DNA of 64,000 nucleotides from Silene latifolia (GCF_048544455.1 NC_133537.1:69225634-69289633); one strand, 5' to 3'. Positions 25,114 to 37,860 are shown, counted from the stretch's first letter. Numbers and translations: made by a program. Notes: generated by a model from the sequence alone, not told the origin.

Positions 25114-28100
25114 TCAAACATCTATGTTCTTCACAGGACCTTTAAACCAATGTCTTGCACTAAAAATCCAAGATCCGACAACGACAAGCAGTAGACCACC
25201 CACTGCCACTGGTGTGTAATTGAGTGTCGCGGTGGTAATGGGATAGGACACCGGGAGAGAAAACAAGACCGAAATTGTGACTACCCAGAGTACAGCAACC
25301 CAGCCTACAATAACACCATATCGTCCAAGATTAAACGGTCCTGGGACGAAAGACTTCCGAGCCAAGGTCACTCTGAAAAAGATGGGCAATGCATAGGCGA
25401 TGTATAGCCCAATGGTTGCAATCGATACCATTGCTTCAAAGGCCACCAAACTTCCAAGAGACTGCACAAGGAGATTAGTTGTGAGGACACCCTTGTTTTA
25501 AGATTTATATTGAATGATGTAGGGGACAATGCATAGTGTAATATACAGCCAACAAGCAGATGAAACAGGGTTGTCCATTGGATTCAAGAGGCCTGGTTTG
25601 AAATATCAATATATGGACCAAATAATAAGAAAACTAAATTACTATATTAGCATTCCCTACCGTTAGTGCCATGCAGAAGGAGATGAAAGCCGACATCCAG
25701 ACCGCATTGATAGGAACCTCTTGCTTGTTAACTTTATGCCAAACAGATGAAAAAGGCATTGCACCGTCCCTTGAGAATGCATATGCCATCCTGTAACTCA
25801 CGTTTAGCAGTTTTTAAAGGTTTATCAAACTCACTATATAAGAACAAACAAAATAGGAGCCTATCAATAAGAGCGACAATTACCTAGAATTACTGGTCAC
25901 TGAACTCATGCCACAGAAAAATATGGCCACAGCAACTATGCCCAAGCATAATATACCGCCAATTCCAGTTCCATATCGGCCCTTGAATGCACTGTAGAAC
26001 ACCTGAGCTATGGCATACCCTCCAGCATCATTATCGGTACTCAAAAGGGAGGGAATGTCGGTCACTGCGAAGGTGATCCCGAGGATGTAAGCCCAACCAA
26101 CAACTATTGATATGCCAATTGCACTAATGATTCCTTTTGGTCCATTCTTATCTGCATCCTTGGTTTCCTCGGTCTGAAATTGAAGGTTTAAAATGTAATA
26201 TATGATGAATGATTGTTCTTTTCATATTCTCAGGAACATGTTCTTGAAAACTAAAGGGTATGTACATTGTGAGTTTATCACACTACAAGTGTTTTGACTC
26301 TGACATAACAACTATGTTTTCCAGTCTCTAAGCCGTAAAAGGCTCCCGTCTAAAACACATTAGGGAGGTCAGATATATTATCAATGTCTCGGGGTTGAAA
26401 ACACAAAGATGACGTTTTCGAATGACATGTAATGGTTCTGTAGACATGCTACTTATGAAATCATTATCTTTTATATGATCGTACTCCAAAGCCGAATTTA
26501 AGGACGATAATGAATAACTGGTTGTGATGGAAATGAAAATAATTGTGCCATAATCCCATATGACATACTTAAGAGATATTCTTCTACTTATGATTCCTCT
26601 CCCTTTTTTGAGTAAGAAGTTATCATGATTTATGCTGCTTCAAAAGTCGAAGAGATAACAAAGAATCCATACCATGTGAGCAGATGCATCATAACCTGTC
26701 AATGTATATTGGCTCATTAGAAGTCCAAGAACAAAAATGTATATCCTACTGTTGATCCCATCCCCATTATCAGTGTTGAAGTGGGTGAAAACAAACTTGG
26801 CACTAGCCTTCTCCGTTGCCACAAGCGGGATGAGTATCATAAGGACAAATACACCTAAAAAGAAACAAAAATCATTATAGTGACATCTTATGCAACAGAG
26901 TTTTGTATGAAACCATTCTCTCATGACCTATCGAAATAGTGTTATTTATAGGGTTAGTGAGCTAGTCTAAGATGTGAAATCGTCTCATATACTCGTATGT
27001 TTTGTGTTTGAAAAACGGCTTCTATATTTGCAATTGTCCAATCAATTAAAAATCAGACGAACAGAGAAATGAAATCAACAAAATTCTGATACCTGCAACA
27101 TTCCAGGCTGCAGCAAGCTGACCAAAGAATGATAGCCATGAAATAGGAAGACTATTCAAGATAGCATGCAAAAGAAGAAGTCCGCCATGAATACCAATAA
27201 CGACGTACTTGGAGGCCTCGTAACCACCGCCGTTTTTGCCACCTGTGCTTAGTAGAATGATCACTTGAATTAACTGTGCCAAAGAGAAATCCACACTGGT
27301 TGTCACAGCCCACTGCCAATCAAAGATGATTAACCCTAATTCAGATGTTGTCTTAAACCCGAAAAAAGCTTGACTGCTGACAATCAAGTGAAACTTTTAG
27401 TATGTAGGGGCTTTGTTTGTTGTGTAATTACCTGACCAACAATGTTGAACCTGCAAAATTTAATATGACATCGAAAAATTATTGTGAATCATATATAATC
27501 TCAGGAAATGTATATATGAAACTAAACTTAGATTAGTCAAAATTACTATTCCAGTAAATTAGTAATGTGAAACATATGAGTCATTCCAGGTTCCACATCT
27601 TCTCGGCCGTAGAAACTTTTTAATATTGGCGATAGGTTACAACGACTGCTTCAAGATCAAGATATTAAAAGCAGCAACTTACTAACTTGTTAACTGTGAT
27701 TCCCTAAATACTGTAATTTGCAGGTTCTAACAAAAATGTTGAGGCCAGTAGGCCACCATATTCATTGATACTAACGAGGACATCAATACATGTACACCAA
27801 CAAAGGCACTTCCGGGAGACTGACAGTGTACTTGCTACTGGTCTAACGACTATGGAGTGTGGAGTATGTAATAGTTTGAGTTTCAGAGAATGCAGAGCAA
27901 AATGAAACCACAGAACTTAAAGGCTTACAGTTTATGAACATCCACTATGTACAGTTTAATGCAAGCTGCCTAGCTCGATACAAAGAGTAGGATACGCAAT
28001 ACACATCTAATATAATGTCTACTATATAGATAAAGGCTAGGTGATAGAGTAAGGAAGAAAGAGCTCATATCGTATACACTCAAACTTATTCAGAATTTGC

Positions 28101-29289
28101 TAAGGATTTGGTGAATCCGGTAAACTAGCTTTTGCGCCAAATATAGCATTAAATACCAAAGGTACTCAGAATACTCTGTGTACAGCATTTAAGAAGTACA
28201 CACAGTGCCAATCATAAGAATCTTCAAAAATCAATGGAGAATTGGAGATAGGACAGTCCTAAATTTGGAAAGCTTCACGGCGTGAATTTCTAACTTGTAC
28301 TTGAAAAATCCTCAACACTGTATCACCTTTCTACTAAGTAGTGATACAGATTGTAACTCCCGCCTCACATTAGGGCATAGGCCAAGGGAAACAAGATTCA
28401 CAAACGAAAATGCTATCTCTGAGTGACTCGGAAAGCGCAAACAGATTTACAAGTTGCACAACATAACGTTCAAGTCCTATGAGAAAGAAAGGCATTAATC
28501 AGTACCATCCAGTAATCCAAGAAGCAAAGGGAGCCCAAGAAGGACCAGCAAGCTTAGCACTCCAGTAATAAAGACCACCAGAAGTAGGATAAGATGAACA
28601 AATTTCAGCCATTGACGATCCCACAAACATAGTGAACAACCCTGCTACAAACCACCCATAAACCATCACTGCTGGTCCTCCATATTGCAGCCCATTGTTG
28701 TACAGCGTCGTTATTCCCGTCAAAACCGATATTATCGAGAATGAAAACGCAAAATTTGATACCACCCTGCATTTGTTCTGTCTTTCAGCTCTTACCTACT
28801 TTAAACTCTAGTCGAAAACTGAGGGAACATCTCTATTCGCACTCCAAAACAGGTTATTGTTTCCATCATTTTTACAGACAAACCAAAGGGAGTAATGTAA
28901 TCTACATTCTCTTGTTTACATCTGTAAATAGTGAAGTAAGGTTGAATTTCAAAATGCTGGACAGTAGTTTTGGAGTGAAAATAGTGACTCGCGAAACAAA
29001 ACAAAACACCGTTTAGAAAAAGGTTTTTTCTTAATGTCTGCGTGTGCACTCCGGCAAGACACATGCATGTTAGAAAAACCGTTTAATAAATCAATGATTT
29101 GATCTTGTAACTACTTATTGTTTCGTTGAGTGGTGGAAAAAATAAAAGAGGAGGTGGAAATAGTAGTTACGAGAGATCACGCTTGAGTTCCTGCTTGTAA
29201 CCCAGTTCGTGGAGACGTGCATGTCCGGTATCAGCTTCAACGGTGTCGTTTCCGTTGCCATGACGATGAGATGACGTTGGAAGCTCCAT
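25114..29289 (-). CDS. BAT1: BAT1-type amino-acid/GABA transporter, eight exons, complete
   Basis: Exons (minus strand): 29289-29171, 28766-28506, 27450-27432, 27312-27093, 26854-26673, 26173-25884, 25790-25661, 25461-25114. All introns obey GT-AG, and the exons sum to 1569 nt (522 codons plus stop) in one frame. Exon 3 is a 19-nt microexon encoding FNIVGQ. The protein begins MELPTSSH, has HARLHELGYKQELKRDLS before the first membrane segment, and ends FSARHWFKGPVKNIDV. It is a polytopic APC-superfamily carrier (about 12 membrane segments). The Arabidopsis relative At2g01170 is a bidirectional amino-acid transporter, also described as a mitochondrial GABA permease; which role applies here is not visible. 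In-frame upstream ATGs could lengthen the start slightly. A second copy of exons 1-2 lies upstream at 30513-32189. Confidence 0.92.
27500..28490. other. Intron 2 of the BAT1-type gene
   Basis: This is the longest intron of the gene (28505-27451). It shows no transposon ends or extra exons that I can recognise. Confidence 0.6.
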
Positions 29290-29399
29290 GTTATTGGTTT
29301 CAGCTACCAGCATCGAATTTGTCAAGTTGTGAGGAATCTTCCTTAAATGTGGGAGTGTTGTACGTACCAAGTAACTACGACGACTTGGAATATTATATT

Positions 29400-30510
29400 A
29401 TACTGTATGAATAATCATATGATTTGTGATTTGAGTATGATATGGTTTTTTTGTCTTTTCTATCTTTTTCAACAATTTATGAGTGACTAACAGCAAATGA
29501 AATATCAACTCTACTTATCTCAAGGCCATTTTATACGTTTGTCTAACTATAAGAGAAATTTTGAACAAAGGTAGTATTAGCTATAAGTATTTTATCATCA
29601 TTTGCCAAGGACATATATCTTCCGTTTCAACATTTTTTTTTTTTCTTTATTAGACATCAGTTTCGTCCGAATATAATAAGCTTACAAAAAGGTTTGTCAT
29701 CTAAAAAAAATGTGATGATAGATATCAAGAAAATATATTACACCCACCACATATGATTGCGAGTTAAGTATTCTTGAATTAAACCTTTGAAAATTGAAGC
29801 AAGTGGTAGTTGTTTACTTTTAAAAGATCATGTTATATGATCCTTTTAATTATTTGATGTTGTAGTCCTAATTTATTGGGGAGTCAGAAAAAACAGCTCG
29901 GCTATCCAAGTAGTAGTTGACGCGCAGAAGATGGTATGGTAACGTGTGGGATGGCCTTCTCACTCAGAAATCTCCAATTCAGGGATTTTCTTTGATTCCG
30001 TAACAGACAAGCAAAGTGATATGGTAATTCCTAAAATAGAAAAGACAACAATCGACTTAGACACCCAAAAATGAAATAGGACAACAAATGACCGGGACAG
30101 AAGGAGTATTTTTTAAGTGATCACTATTTAATTAGTCACTTTTTATTTGTTACACCTGACCGATAACGCATAATAATAATTATGGAGTACTTCATAAGAC
30201 CAAAATCTACTAACATCCATTTTGTAATTTCTTGTAATATACCATGTCATTGACAAGATTTCGTTAAAGATCTTATACGAGTATTTAAGGGAATTTCTAG
30301 TATTGCTCATATCAAAATGAACTTAAACAACAAATTAGAAATAAGTCTTAAGATACGTGACCTTAGGAGAACTAACAGAATAATGCACATAAGACAATAT
30401 ACTAACATAAGGTAGGCTGTAGGCAGCTAATTGATCACGTGTACAGTCTGTTAAGAGCTAAGCATGATTTTGTCAACACTTACCAAAATTAACGTCGAAA
30501 ATGGGTACAT
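29400..30510. other. Intergenic stretch between the two BAT1 exon sets
   Basis: Contains a truncated Stowaway-family fragment (about 30020-30106, ending ACCGGGACAGAAGGAG then TA). Otherwise AT-rich with no exon-like remains of BAT1. It should hold the promoter of the complete gene, but no convincing TATA box was chosen. Confidence 0.5.
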
Positions 30511-31117
30511 ACCAGCCAGTGACCCAAGAAGCAAACGGGCCGGAACGGTTTCTGCCACAAAGTTTGGCGCTCCAGAAGTAAAGGCCAGCAGCAGTTGGAT
30601 AAGCAGAGCAAATTTCAGCCAAGGATAAGCCCACAATCATGGTCATAATGCCGATAATGGGCCATCCATATACCATTGTCACTGGACCACCATTTGTTAA
30701 GCCCATGTTGAACATTGTTGTTATACCTGTTATTACTGATATTATTGAGAACGTCACCGCAAAGTTTGATACTGCGCTGCACAAACATCCAACAATTTAA
30801 AACCAATCAGAATTAGAGCACTAGTTTTGGTGATTTGGCTAAATGACAGATACTCGCATCCACATGTTGATGTTACTTTCATCTTTATTTATTGAGACCT
30901 TGATTTATTCTTGGAATCAAGATTTTTAGTCATAGAACCCCTTATTTGTGCTCAAGGTCAACCCATCTATGTAAATGTGTACGGTGTATCTAAAGTCTAA
31001 ACCCTCTTCTTTCTCTAATCCACTTAGAAATTTATCAAATTAACGAAACAAAATTAATCGAAAATAATGAATTACAATAAACTACTCGAATCGACCTTAA
31101 ACAAATCTAATTATTTA

Positions 31118-31332
31118 CCAAAAAAAGGGAGAGGTGGAATCACCACGTTCCCACCTGGTCTCATACATTAACGTCCAACCCCAGGCACGGCGTTCATGTC
31201 TGAACCCAGGTGAGAACGCGGTGGTTCCACGTCTGTGCCTAGGGCTGTACGTGATGGCTCCACGTCTGCTCTTCAGTAGGGACGTAACCGTGCCTGGGGT
31301 TTGACATAGTAGCTCCACCTCTCCCTTTTCTT
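31118..31332. mobile_element. Foldback element in intron 1 of the BAT1 duplicate
   Basis: AAAGGGAGAGGTGGA at the left is matched by TCCACCTCTCCCTTT at the right. In between, GC-rich motifs (CCACGTCTG, GTGCCTAGGGC, CCGTGCCTGGGG) recur in both directions. No transposase or target duplication was identified. Confidence 0.55.
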
Positions 31333-31374
31333 TAAAAAAATAATTCGATTCGTTTTACGTCAATTCGATTAGTA

Positions 31375-31518
31375 ATTCGTCGTTTCGATTAAGTTATTAA
31401 TTATTAGATATTAGTTGTTAATTTTGATTAGTTTAATTCAATTAGTAATTCGTTGTTTCGATTAGGTTGTTAATTATTCGATTTTAGTTGTTAGTTTCGA
31501 TTAGTTTTATTCAATTAA
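31375..31518. repeat. Two-copy ~72-bp tandem repeat
   Basis: Units share AATTCGTYGTTTCGATTA, TTAGTTGTTA and GATTAGTTT. It lies in intron 1 of the BAT1 duplicate. Confidence 0.6.
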
Positions 31519-32357
31519 TAGTTTGAATAGTTCATTAAAATGGTCGAACATACAAATTCGGTTTTCACAATTATATTGTAAGATGGTCTCATACTCTGAG
31601 ACGGTCCATTTTATAATAACATTCATTTATTAATAAAAAATGAGTTTTTTTTTTTTTTAACATAATGTGATAATAGGGCCGTCATATTATAAAACCGTCT
31701 TAACACTATAATTACTGGTGGGTTTTTGTTTGGAAATAAGGATGGTTAATGGAAGTTAGGACGGTCACTTTAATCGGGAAGTCACTCATTTATTCCATTT
31801 GATAAAATTACCCAAAACAGAATGAAACTGAGATCAGGAAAGCAAACAAATACTAATATACGTATTGTAATTCGATATAAAACAAGTTGTACGAGTAATT
31901 ATTTTCAGGGAAAGTCGCAGCAATCTGATAAATCACAAGCCAAATGATACGCAGTACTTCGTATTACATTTTACACAGCAATCTGATAAATCACAAGTCA
32001 ATCTGGTAAAGTTAATATATGATGAAAAAACTATAAGGAAAATAACAATTGAAATGTATGGTTAGGAACATACGAGAGGCTGCGACTGAGCTCTTGCTTG
32101 TATCCTAATTCCTGTAGCCGGTTGTCATCGGAGATCGGCTCGTCGACTTGCAGGCGTAGCAATGGGTGTTGATGATCAATTGACTCCATTTTATCTGAAA
32201 GAAGAGTGACCAATATAGGACTTGCTCTCCTTCCAGAATCCAGACCCTGAGAAAGAGATGACGAGTGCTTTCTAGTTTTAGTTTCTGCCTACCCGTCTTA
32301 AACTGCAACTTATACTAATATAGTACCCCCACTTATTTATGGTGGGAAGTTCTCTTA

Positions 32358-32672
32358 GAGCATCCGCAAAGGAGAGGCTCCCCATTTTTTCTCTTTTCTT
32401 TTCTTATTCGTCCACCTCATTCTCCACTAACTTTTTTATTTACCCTCCCCATTTCATAATTACATTTATGCAACAATGGGGTTCCCCAATTCACACACAA
32501 AATTTTGGGAACCTCCCCAAAAGTTACACAAATTACTCTACTTTTTTTTTTGGGACCTCCCCTAAAAACAGTGGAGCCCCATTTTATGGGGAGGTTGGTG
32601 CAACAATGGGGTTGCTCATTTGAGGAAAGAGAAGGCAAATGGGGAGGTGATTTCTCTCCTTTGCGGATGCTC
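32358..32672. mobile_element. Tourist-type MITE (315 bp)
   Basis: A near-perfect terminal inverted repeat begins GAGCATCCGCAAAGGAGAG and ends with its complement, flanked by TTA on both sides (32355-32357, 32673-32675). The interior has further inverted motifs (CAACAATGGGG). It sits about 170 bp upstream of the BAT1-duplicate ATG, in its promoter. Confidence 0.85.
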
Positions 32673-32724
32673 TTATACTCTCTCCACTTTTTTTTTGCTC
32701 ACCCCATTTCTTTCTACACGCATA

Positions 32725-32860
32725 TTAAGAAAAATTATTAAAGAATGAAAAAGTAATAAAAGAGTTGTAAGTGGGGTGAAAAGAATGATTAAAGAATGAA
32801 AAAGTAATACTATAGAGATGTAAGTGGGGTGAAAAGAATGATTAAAGAATGAAAAAGGTA
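32725..32860. repeat. Tandem repeat of ~57 bp, about 2.5 copies
   Basis: Units contain ATTAAAGAATGAAAAAGTA and GTAAGTGGGGTGAAAAGAA. A-rich and non-coding. Confidence 0.65.
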
Positions 32861-32940
32861 GTCCAAATAAGAAAAGAAGAGAAATGGGGTGAAAATAGAT
32901 AATTTGTTAAAAAAGAGAAATGGGGTTGAAAATAAGAAAG

Positions 32941-33880
32941 TGGAGGGACTATTAAACTCAAATTATTTTTATTTTATTTTCGTTTGTATTCGGTAACTCT
33001 TACTCGTATTAATTAAGGAGTGTTTGAAAACGCGGAATTAATTTCATTTTCATAATTTCAATTGTAGAAATCAAAAAGTTTGAATTTAATTCCAAATCCA
33101 ATTTCAAAAGTTCGTTTGGGGAACCCATGGAATTAAATTGGGCGAGACTGATATGAGTCGAGGTCACATAAGTTTTTTATTTGAAGAAATAAATATGGTC
33201 ACGGAAAATATTTGCGTTCGGAAAAAAATATCATAAATAAAAATATTGCGATGAAAATTTGCATTAAAAAAACGTAAATAGTAATGGAATTGAAATGATT
33301 ATTATAGGTAGGAATTTGAGAGGCTCAAATTTTAACTAGGCTGGAATTGGTGAGGAATTGAGTTTAATTCCAATTTTAAATTTTAGTGCTTTTCAAAAGT
33401 TTGAAATGCCTCAATTAGGAAATTTAATTCCAAATCTTAATTGCCAAACATGCTGAAATAGTGTCAAAAACTAATTACCTTTGTAAGACATTGATTTACA
33501 CAAATTATTATATAAAATTATAAATAATTATTATAGTAACTTATGATGCAATAAGTCTCACTTGTGACGGATTTGTGCTTATGATGAGACTAACTCACGT
33601 GAAATTAAGACGTATTTATTGTTTTTTTAAGTTAATGGGTGAATGACATGTATACACTGTCTAGTTAAATAGATATAGTTTGTATTAAAGAAAGTGTTTA
33701 AAAATTAAAAAGAGACTTGTTTTTTTTTTTAGGGAAAAAAGGACTTGTTGAAATTAATACTTATAGATTCTTTGTTTATGTTTTAAATAACTACTGAACT
33801 AGGTTTAGATGCACCTTTACCAATCATAAATCTATAACCACGTGCTCACTCAACTAAAAAATAAATCTATAAAAAAATTC
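32941..33880. other. AT-rich non-coding stretch
   Basis: The portion at about 33018-33450 may be a decayed hAT-type MITE, with GTGTTTGAAAA at the left and an inverted TGTTTGGCAA at the right. No genes were seen. Confidence 0.35.
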
Positions 33881-34941
33881 ATGGGTTTTTTTTTTATTAA
33901 ACACAACTTTTAAAAAACTTTTTTTTTCCAAACATCACTTTTAATAAAAAAAGTTTGTAAAACACAACCTTTAATAATTTTTTTGTTGTCAAACACGACA
34001 TTTTGGCAGAAGGAGTCGGTATTTTGGCCAAAGTTTGACCACTTACAATGAGGTGATTTTCAGTCGAAGTTTGAGATAGCAAACGAGGTCGTTTTGAGCT
34101 GTTCTTAGACTCGTTGGAAAGGTGGGAGTACAAGCTTTCACGAAGTTATCAATACGGTGGTGATAGGTGGTCTTATGTGGGGTCTATTGGTGTGTAAAGT
34201 AAGGCTGGTCAGAGAGGGTTGCTCTAAATCTGGGTTTACAGCGGGTGGTCGGGGGTTTCATGTGCGTCTTTTAATGAGCTTACAATGCTTTGTTTGGTCT
34301 GAATTTGATATGTAGGTAGAGGAGAGAGCAAGGTAGGTCGTAATTATGTTGTTTGTGGTGGCTGTTGGTTGCAAGTGGTAGTTCGATAGGAGTGAATTGG
34401 AGGTAAAAACAAATCAGAAGAAAGTCAAAGTAGGACTTTGTCGTGGGTCAATTTACTCCTCTCGAACTACCACTTGCAACCAACAACCACCACAAACAAC
34501 ATAAATACGACCTTACACTTCCCTCTACCTACACACCAAATTTCAGACCAAACAAAGCATCATAACCCTATTAAATGACCTACAAGAAACCGCGCGACCA
34601 CCCGTTGTAAACCCATATTTAAAGCAACCCTATTTGACCAGGTTTACTTTACACGCCAATAGACCTCATATATGGTCACCTATTACCACCGTGCTACCCT
34701 TGGAAAACTTGTACTCCCACCTTTTCAACGAGTCAAAAAACACCTCAAACCGGCATATCGTTTGTTATCGCAAATATCGACTCAAAGTCACCTCATTGCA
34801 AGTGGTTAAACTTTGGCCAAAATGTCGTGTTTGACAACAAAAAAAAATTAAAGGTTGTATTTTACAAACTTTTTTATTAAAGGTGATATTTGGAAAAAAA
34901 AAAAAAGTTTTTTAAAAGTTGTGTTCGACAAAAAAACCCAT
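33881..34941. mobile_element. Large foldback element (1.06 kb, two ~500-bp arms)
   Basis: The left arm starts ATGGGTTTTTT and the right arm ends with its complement. Matching inverted segments follow all the way inward: AAACACGACATTTTGGC against GCCAAAATGTCGTGTTTG, and GTTGCAAGTGGTAGTTCGA against CGAACTACCACTTGCAAC. Only about 45 bases in the centre (34402-34446) are unpaired. AATTC occurs on both flanks and may be the target duplication. It encodes no protein. The arms have diverged by scattered substitutions. A transcript would fold into a long hairpin. Confidence 0.8.
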
Positions 34942-34998
34942 AATTCATTCATCTCATTTAAATTGTCTTTATTCACTAAAAAAAACTTTGTTAGTAGA

Positions 34999-36304
34999 CC
35001 TTCCCTAGCAGATAAGGGCGTTACCATCTCAGTTGCCCGAGGAGGACAGTAATAATCAAATGTCGATAAAAGAACGATTGTATTAAATTACAAGTGATAT
35101 AAACAAAATAAAGATACAACTCTTGAATACTATCAACTATGTGAAACTATCTCTACCATGACTCGTGGTAGACTCGTGAACTCGTCCCTCCAAGCACCCA
35201 GTTATGATCCAAACATCAACCTGCTAAGACCAACTGCTCACCATAGTGGATCACGGCAGACACAACACAAGAAGACAACACAACAACACCACACAAGGTT
35301 AGTAACTGAAGGAACATACAAGAACAGACATAACAAGACATAACAAATTACACACGCCACCAACTCCAACCACCCACACACCTCTGACTGCCCGAAGGTC
35401 CAATCCTGTCAGGTTACCAAACGCAACCAGTAATCCACACCGCCAGTGGGGGACCGCAGCCGTTCCCACCTAAGCCCCGCTCATCTCATCCGAGCGATAA
35501 CTCATGTTCCTTAATGTGCACATCCCCTTCTGTGGCGGATTCCACAGAGGGCGAATCAAGGGCGTGAAGCCACTCCCGCAAGTGACTCCGCTCAGCCGAG
35601 GACGCACCTCGAGAACCACAGACAAACAATCACAATGACCAAACACAACCAATCCACAACACCATCAACGATAATAAAACCAACTATACAAAACAAACGA
35701 CACACTAGACAGCCAACAGCACTGAGTAGGAAAACCTACCTTTAGCAACTCGCAGCGATTCCGCGCACGACCATAAGATAACAAGCAACCACCACAACCA
35801 CCTATAACAACTAGCATAACCATCTATTACTACTACTATAATCACAACTTAAACCAAGGGAGACGATGATGATGATGATGACAACATACCTATACAAAGC
35901 AATCCGGCGTCAAGACCGCTACCCGACTCAAGCATCCCATCCCTATGGTGTAACCACTCTCAAAGGCCTCAAGGAGATGAACCATGGTGAAGGAGAAGTG
36001 AAATGACGGCATCTAGGTTTAGTAGAGAAAGAGAAGAAATGATTTGGGTTTCACGATATAACGATTTATAATTCCACGTTGAACTCCCGTTACTCGATCG
36101 AGTAAACAACTTACTCGATCGAGTGGCCTCTACTCGATCGAGTGGCTAAGCTACTCAATCGAGAAGCCTCCGCTAGATCGAGTAACCACAACTCCAAAGG
36201 GTTATAACGTCACACGGTTAACTCGTAAGGTTTCTGAAGGTCTAGATAGGTGTCTAAGGTCAGTCAATGACGGTCAACGGGTCTCTAAAAGGACGGGTAT
36301 TACA
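34999..36304 (-). mobile_element. Ty3/Gypsy LTR (truncated), family of the solo LTR at 51148
   Basis: It shares long stretches with the solo LTR at 51148-52001: ACCTTCCCTAGCAGATAAGG at the left, CGCAGCGATTCCGCG, CAATCCGGC, and GGACGGGTATTACA at the right. On the minus strand it begins TGTAATACCCGTCC. The far end (TGTAACACC) is missing. It has about 450 extra bases (35160-35700) relative to the solo LTR. Five copies of ACTCGATCGAGT or variants lie at 36092-36185. Right of it lies a polypurine tract, so this is the 3' LTR of a minus-strand element. Confidence 0.75.
36092..36185. repeat. Array of 12-bp palindrome ACTCGATCGAGT in LTR
   Basis: Copies start at 36092, 36113, 36132, 36153 (one change) and about 36174 (decayed), spaced 19-21 bp, close to two helical turns. 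The same array is in the solo LTR (51798-51880) and at 37421-37565. Confidence 0.85.
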
Positions 36305-36345
36305 GTATTTCCCCCTTAAAAAGAACTTCGTCCCCGAAATTCAAC
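36305..36345 (-). other. Polypurine tract and 3' internal end of a Ty3/Gypsy element
   Basis: On the minus strand GGGGACGAAGTTC leads to TTTTTAAGGGGGAAATAC directly before the LTR start TGTAATACC. This is the typical chromovirus end of pol, followed by the polypurine tract that primes plus-strand DNA. Confidence 0.65.
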
Positions 36346-37860
36346 TCAACCTCCCCCACGACACAAGGCAAAAGGAACTAAGGCAACCTACAACTATCCA
36401 TTCCGACAAGGACAAGTACAACCGTTCATGAACACCACCCCGATATGGATGCTCGTCAATCATCATCATCATCTACCTTAGCACACATCACTAGACACGA
36501 CTTTCTATCAAATCGTCAATCATACATTATAGACGAGAACAAACCAGCACAACCATTACTTCCACTTATCTCATGTCATTACTCAAGTATAAACCAACAC
36601 GGCTATCTGTTTATTCCTCCATCAATTACCTACCAACCACCATTAGTTATCAATCACCCAAAAGCAGTGAATTATCAATCACTTATACACAAACAAAATA
36701 GCATTCATTTAAATTAATTCCTTTAAATCATTTCTATTACTCGACCGTGCAACAATAACTCAATTACTTAACAACTTTGCGAACCATTACTCGGAAACGA
36801 AATACAACCACGTGATAAATTTAATCAACAAATGCCAACAATTATACAACAATCACTAATAATTACTCAAACAACTACTCAAAATACTAAGAGATTGTCA
36901 TGATTTCGTCATTTTCCCATGCGACATTACTCTTCCCCTCTTAAAAGGAACTTCGTCCCCGAAGTTCACCTTCAAGACAACTATAACTATTACACGAGAC
37001 GTTACTTTTATTCCACATAGACATTACGAGCAAATTATACTATACATTGAGGCTCACAATGAATATGATACGTCCTTGCTATTACATAGATATGAACTTT
37101 GCATGCTAAGACCATATGAAAAGTGAACGATAAATACACATTCCGTCATCCCATTATTATCAACGACATCGATTAATTACTTATGCGAAATTGCAAAACA
37201 TGCGACAAGGTTAAAACCATCGTTCAACATGTTACCCGAGGCATTTTAGTTTATGATCTCAATAAGGGTGAAAGCACAAAACCATGTTTATATCGTAAAA
37301 ACCGTACTTGAAACACAACAACGTGATCACCAACAATAATAAAGGAACATATTATCAACAAAGTACACAAGCATGAAGACCCAAACCAAATTTAGAACGA
37401 AATAACCAACACACATAGGCACTCGATCGAGCTCAGTAGCTACTCGATCGAGTTGACGTTACTCGATCGAGTTCATCAGCTACTCGATCGAGAACGTCGA
37501 GTCCAGTGAGCATTCCTAAATCACACCTGCAGTTACTCGATCGAGTGAGGGGCACTCGATCGGGTAGCCACAGGTTAAAATCCTCCAGGGGGTACGTTGC
37601 AAGACCAGGGAATCATATATATAAGTCGGAATTTCATTTCCGACGCCAATCACCTGCGTAACAAGTCTTAAAATCATCCAAAATACGGCCTTATGGCCAA
37701 ATACAAACCAAAGTGTACCAAAAGTACGAACCAACCAAGTACTAACTACGACGAGTCCATGAGACAAAGTATACGCCAATCCCAGGCTAACACGGGCAAA
37801 CAGGACGATCCCATGAGTTTACAATAATCAGAAAAGTTTAAACTATCAGCCAGATCTTAA
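36346..37860 (-). mobile_element. Degenerate Ty3/Gypsy 3'-end and LTR debris
   Basis: A second polypurine-like end (minus: GGGGACGAAGTTCC, AAGAGGGGAAGAG) lies at 36935-36970. A second array of ACTCGATCGAGT lies at 37421-37565 (copies at 37421, 37442, 37461, 37482, 37535, 37554). No pol reading frame survives. This looks like remains of one or two more copies of the same family. Confidence 0.5.

Larger units (their letters stand above)
30513..32189 (-). pseudogene. Second copy of BAT1 exons 1-2 (truncated duplicate or alternative 5' exons)
   Basis: Exon 1 (32189-32074, MESIDHQHPLL, ending NRLQELGYKQELSRSLS) and exon 2 (30776-30513, starting AVSNFAVTFSIISVITG, ending FASWVTGW) have intact splice borders and no stop. 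Their combined length (380 nt) equals that of the complete gene's exons 1-2, so both end in the same phase. Nothing resembling exons 3-8 lies between here and 29289. Either this is a truncated tandem duplicate, or its exons splice over the downstream first exons onto the shared exon 3 to give a second isoform of the same length. Exon 2 differs at many positions, so the duplication is not recent. Confidence 0.75.

Noticed and set aside
33897..34834. Two ORFs in the foldback, one on each strand
   Set aside because: They are the same inverted-repeat sequence and show no domain.
36092..37565. CRISPR-like array of palindromes
   Set aside because: Spacers are only 7-9 bp and similar between LTR copies; it is part of a plant LTR.
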